Source: Terriglobia bacterium
GTDB taxonomy: Bacteria; Acidobacteriota; Terriglobia; Terriglobales; Acidobacteriaceae
Direction: 5' to 3'
Length of the DNA stretch: 64,000 nt
Assembly: GCA_020072845.1 (NCBI GenBank)
Contig: JAIQGF010000009.1
Location: forward strand, 1 to 64,000
Shown here in pieces: positions 62,613-64,000 of the stretch. Numbering within the stretch: position 1 is the stretch's first letter; each line of letters begins with the position of its first letter. The position numbers and the translations under genes were made by a program. Below the pieces are notes generated by a model. The model ran no database searches, was not told where the DNA came from, and was given only the letters and a program-made list of their open reading frames with translations.

Positions 62613-62895
62613 GGGCGCGGTCCCTGTGCCGCTGTAATGCCTCACAACTGAGGCAACGCCTTCGCAGTTATCACTTGCAAAAGTGACCGTCGATACAGAC
62701 AATATGCTTCGCGCTGAAGGAGCATTTAGCGCTAACCTTCATTCCCCCACGGCCCCGGGTTCCCACAAGACGGGCAGGATAGGATCACGCTTTACTACCC
62801 ATGGCCAGCAAGCAGGCCATGACATGTCAGCTCCGCATGGCAGCACTTCAGGATAAAACGTCACCGCAAACACGTTCCCTGAATGGAGGCATGAA

Positions 62896-64000
62896 ATGAA
62901 ATCGCTAATCCTTCGTCTTCTGCTGATCACATTGAGTTTCAGCCTGTACGCCAATGCGCAGAACTCCACCAAGAGAATTCCCGGACCACGTCCGGATCCC
63001 ACCCGAGATGCATCGTTCTTGTGGATGCGCGATTCTGAGCGAGCCGCACGAGGCCTTCCGCTCACCGACTTCGACATGCGCAACCGGTGGCGGCCCACGA
63101 CGCCGCCCACGCATGCTCCCGGCGATGTCCAGCCGCTGCAACGCAGCCTCGGAAAGAGGGCGGAGGTGTCGGTATCGTACGACGCCGCGTCCGGCGTGCC
63201 GCGCCACCTGTTTGCGACGAAAGGCCGGTTGAGCGCGCCCGGCACCCCGTCCAGCGATGCCGTGATCGGGTTCCTGCGCTCCCACCCGGAGCTTTTCCGG
63301 ATGAGCGACAGCGACCTGAATCGGTTCCTCGGCGTCCGTAACTACACCGACGCTCATAATGGCGTCACTCACGTCATCTTCAAACAATTCGCCAACCGAA
63401 TTGAAGTCTTTCAAGGAGATGTCACCGCCGCGTTTGACCGCGACGGAGCGCTGGGCAACTTGGCCGGCTCGCTCCATCCCGGATTGCAGTTTCCACCTCT
63501 GGCTTACAAGATCGATGCGTTTGAGGCGGTGCGGCGGGCTGCAGCGAACGTTTTCCCCGACTTGAAATACAACCCCCAGTACTACACGCTCCCGCAAACC
63601 GACGACCAACTCACAGAATTCGAGCAGGGGCCGTTCACCAGCAAGCCGTGGGCGCGGCTGGTGTGGTTCCCCATCGACGGCACCGCGCGGCTGGCCTGGC
63701 GCGTGCGCCTGAATTCCGCTCGGCGTCTGGGTTGGTACGACATGCTGGTAGACGCCGTCAGTGGAGAGCTCCTATTCCGCTACAACCTGTTCAAATCCGA
63801 CCAGGGGCTCTATTTTCCGATCAGCCCGGATGCCACGCCGGCACAGCAAATCTCCTTCAATGGTGACCCGCTTGCCTCGCCTAACACCTGGGTGTTTGGT
63901 TTCTCTCCGCAAAAAACGCGTGGCAACAATGTTGTCGCCGGCGAAGATCACGATGGCGATCTGGAAAATACGAGCAGCTTCCTCTCCGTCAACGCCGGTT
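62896..64000 (+). CDS. Secreted M36 (fungalysin-like) metallopeptidase, N-terminal part
   Basis: 368 codons are visible and the frame is open at the window edge. A signal peptide (L-I-L-R-L-L-L-I-T-L-S-F-S-L-Y-A-N-A-Q) is followed by a propeptide with the fungalysin/thermolysin FTP pattern (H-V-I-F-K-Q-F-A-N-R-I-E-V-F about 157-170; G-D-V-T-A-A-F-D-R-D-G) and a PepSY-like segment (W-R-V-R-L-N-S, Y-D-M-L-V-D-A-V-S-G-E-L). It then reaches R-G-N-N-V-V-A-G-E-D-H-D-G-D, typical of the start of the M36 catalytic domain. The HExxH zinc motif would lie beyond the window. GGAGG is six bases before ATG 62896; an ATG five bases earlier hits a stop at once. 283 bases of unassigned DNA separate it from the terminator. 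Confidence 0.85.
   Translation, partial: MKSLILRLLLITLSFSLYANAQNSTKRIPGPRPDPTRDASFLWMRDSERAARGLPLTDFDMRNRWRPTTPPTHAPGDVQPLQRSLGKRAEVSVSYDAASGVPRHLFATKGRLSAPGTPSSDAVIGFLRSHPELFRMSDSDLNRFLGVRNYTDAHNGVTHVIFKQFANRIEVFQGDVTAAFDRDGALGNLAGSLHPGLQFPPLAYKIDAFEAVRRAAANVFPDLKYNPQYYTLPQTDDQLTEFEQGPFTSKPWARLVWFPIDGTARLAWRVRLNSARRLGWYDMLVDAVSGELLFRYNLFKSDQGLYFPISPDATPAQQISFNGDPLASPNTWVFGFSPQKTRGNNVVAGEDHDGDLENTSSFLSVNAG

Overview
The window looks like a piece of an Acidobacteriota (Terriglobia/Koribacter-like) chromosome. This is inferred from the gene content and the evenly high GC, not from a marker gene. The content is large secreted proteins built from Ig-like, choice-of-anchor-D (ASH) and fibronectin-III modules, a stand-alone NusG-type antiterminator at the head of a polysaccharide operon, an oversized SLBB export protein, a PAP2-Wzi fusion, and an IorAB-type molybdenum oxidoreductase. 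No rRNA, tRNA, CRISPR array or intact insertion sequence was seen.

Layout. (1) 1-3.6 kb: the 5' part of a secreted DNRLRE protein, a decayed CDP-sugar epimerase pseudogene behind a sigma-54-like promoter, then an oxidoreductase and a left-handed beta-helix acetyltransferase (WlbA/WbpB- and WlbB/WbpD-like). (2) 3.2-19.1 kb: a surface-protein island on the minus strand, with a 475-aa lipoprotein-like Ig protein, a 943-aa TIG/Ig protein and a 2918-aa protein carrying four discoidin domains plus a beta-helix. A LuxR-type regulator and a YdcF-like membrane protein lie between them. (3) 19.6-33.8 kb: UDP-sugar enzymes (Ugd, a WbpA-like dehydrogenase, a WbpE/WlbC-like aminotransferase, a WbpP-like epimerase, UDP-glucuronate decarboxylase), three glycosylation proteins, a VapBC module and an IorAB-like pair. 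(4) 34.4-62.6 kb: 23 co-directional genes from the NusG-like factor to a HAD phosphatase, closed by the one clear intrinsic terminator found. This is a Wzx/Wzy-type exopolysaccharide or capsule locus. (5) 62.9 kb to the end: the 5' part of an M36 (fungalysin-like) metallopeptidase.

How the genes work together. Predicted sugar donors are UDP-glucuronate, UDP-xylose, UDP-galactose, a 2,3-diacetamido-uronate (WbpA/B/E/D-type steps split over 29 kb), and either GDP-6-deoxyhexose or GDP-6-deoxyheptose (GmhA, HddA, HddC and a HAD phosphatase together with Gmd/Rmd). Repeat units would start on a polyprenyl-phosphate sugar transferase, be extended by GT2/GT4 enzymes and modified by four or five methyltransferases. 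They would then be flipped by Wzx, polymerised by a Wzy-like protein, and exported through the Wzz-like, SLBB and Wzi parts. Points worth a second look: an RBS-masking hairpin before the antiterminator, two initiating transferases of which one lacks the catalytic Asp, the possible GDP-heptose route, gene remnants that record past locus rearrangement, a domain inserted inside an Ig repeat, and a shared C-terminal FN3 tail on five proteins.
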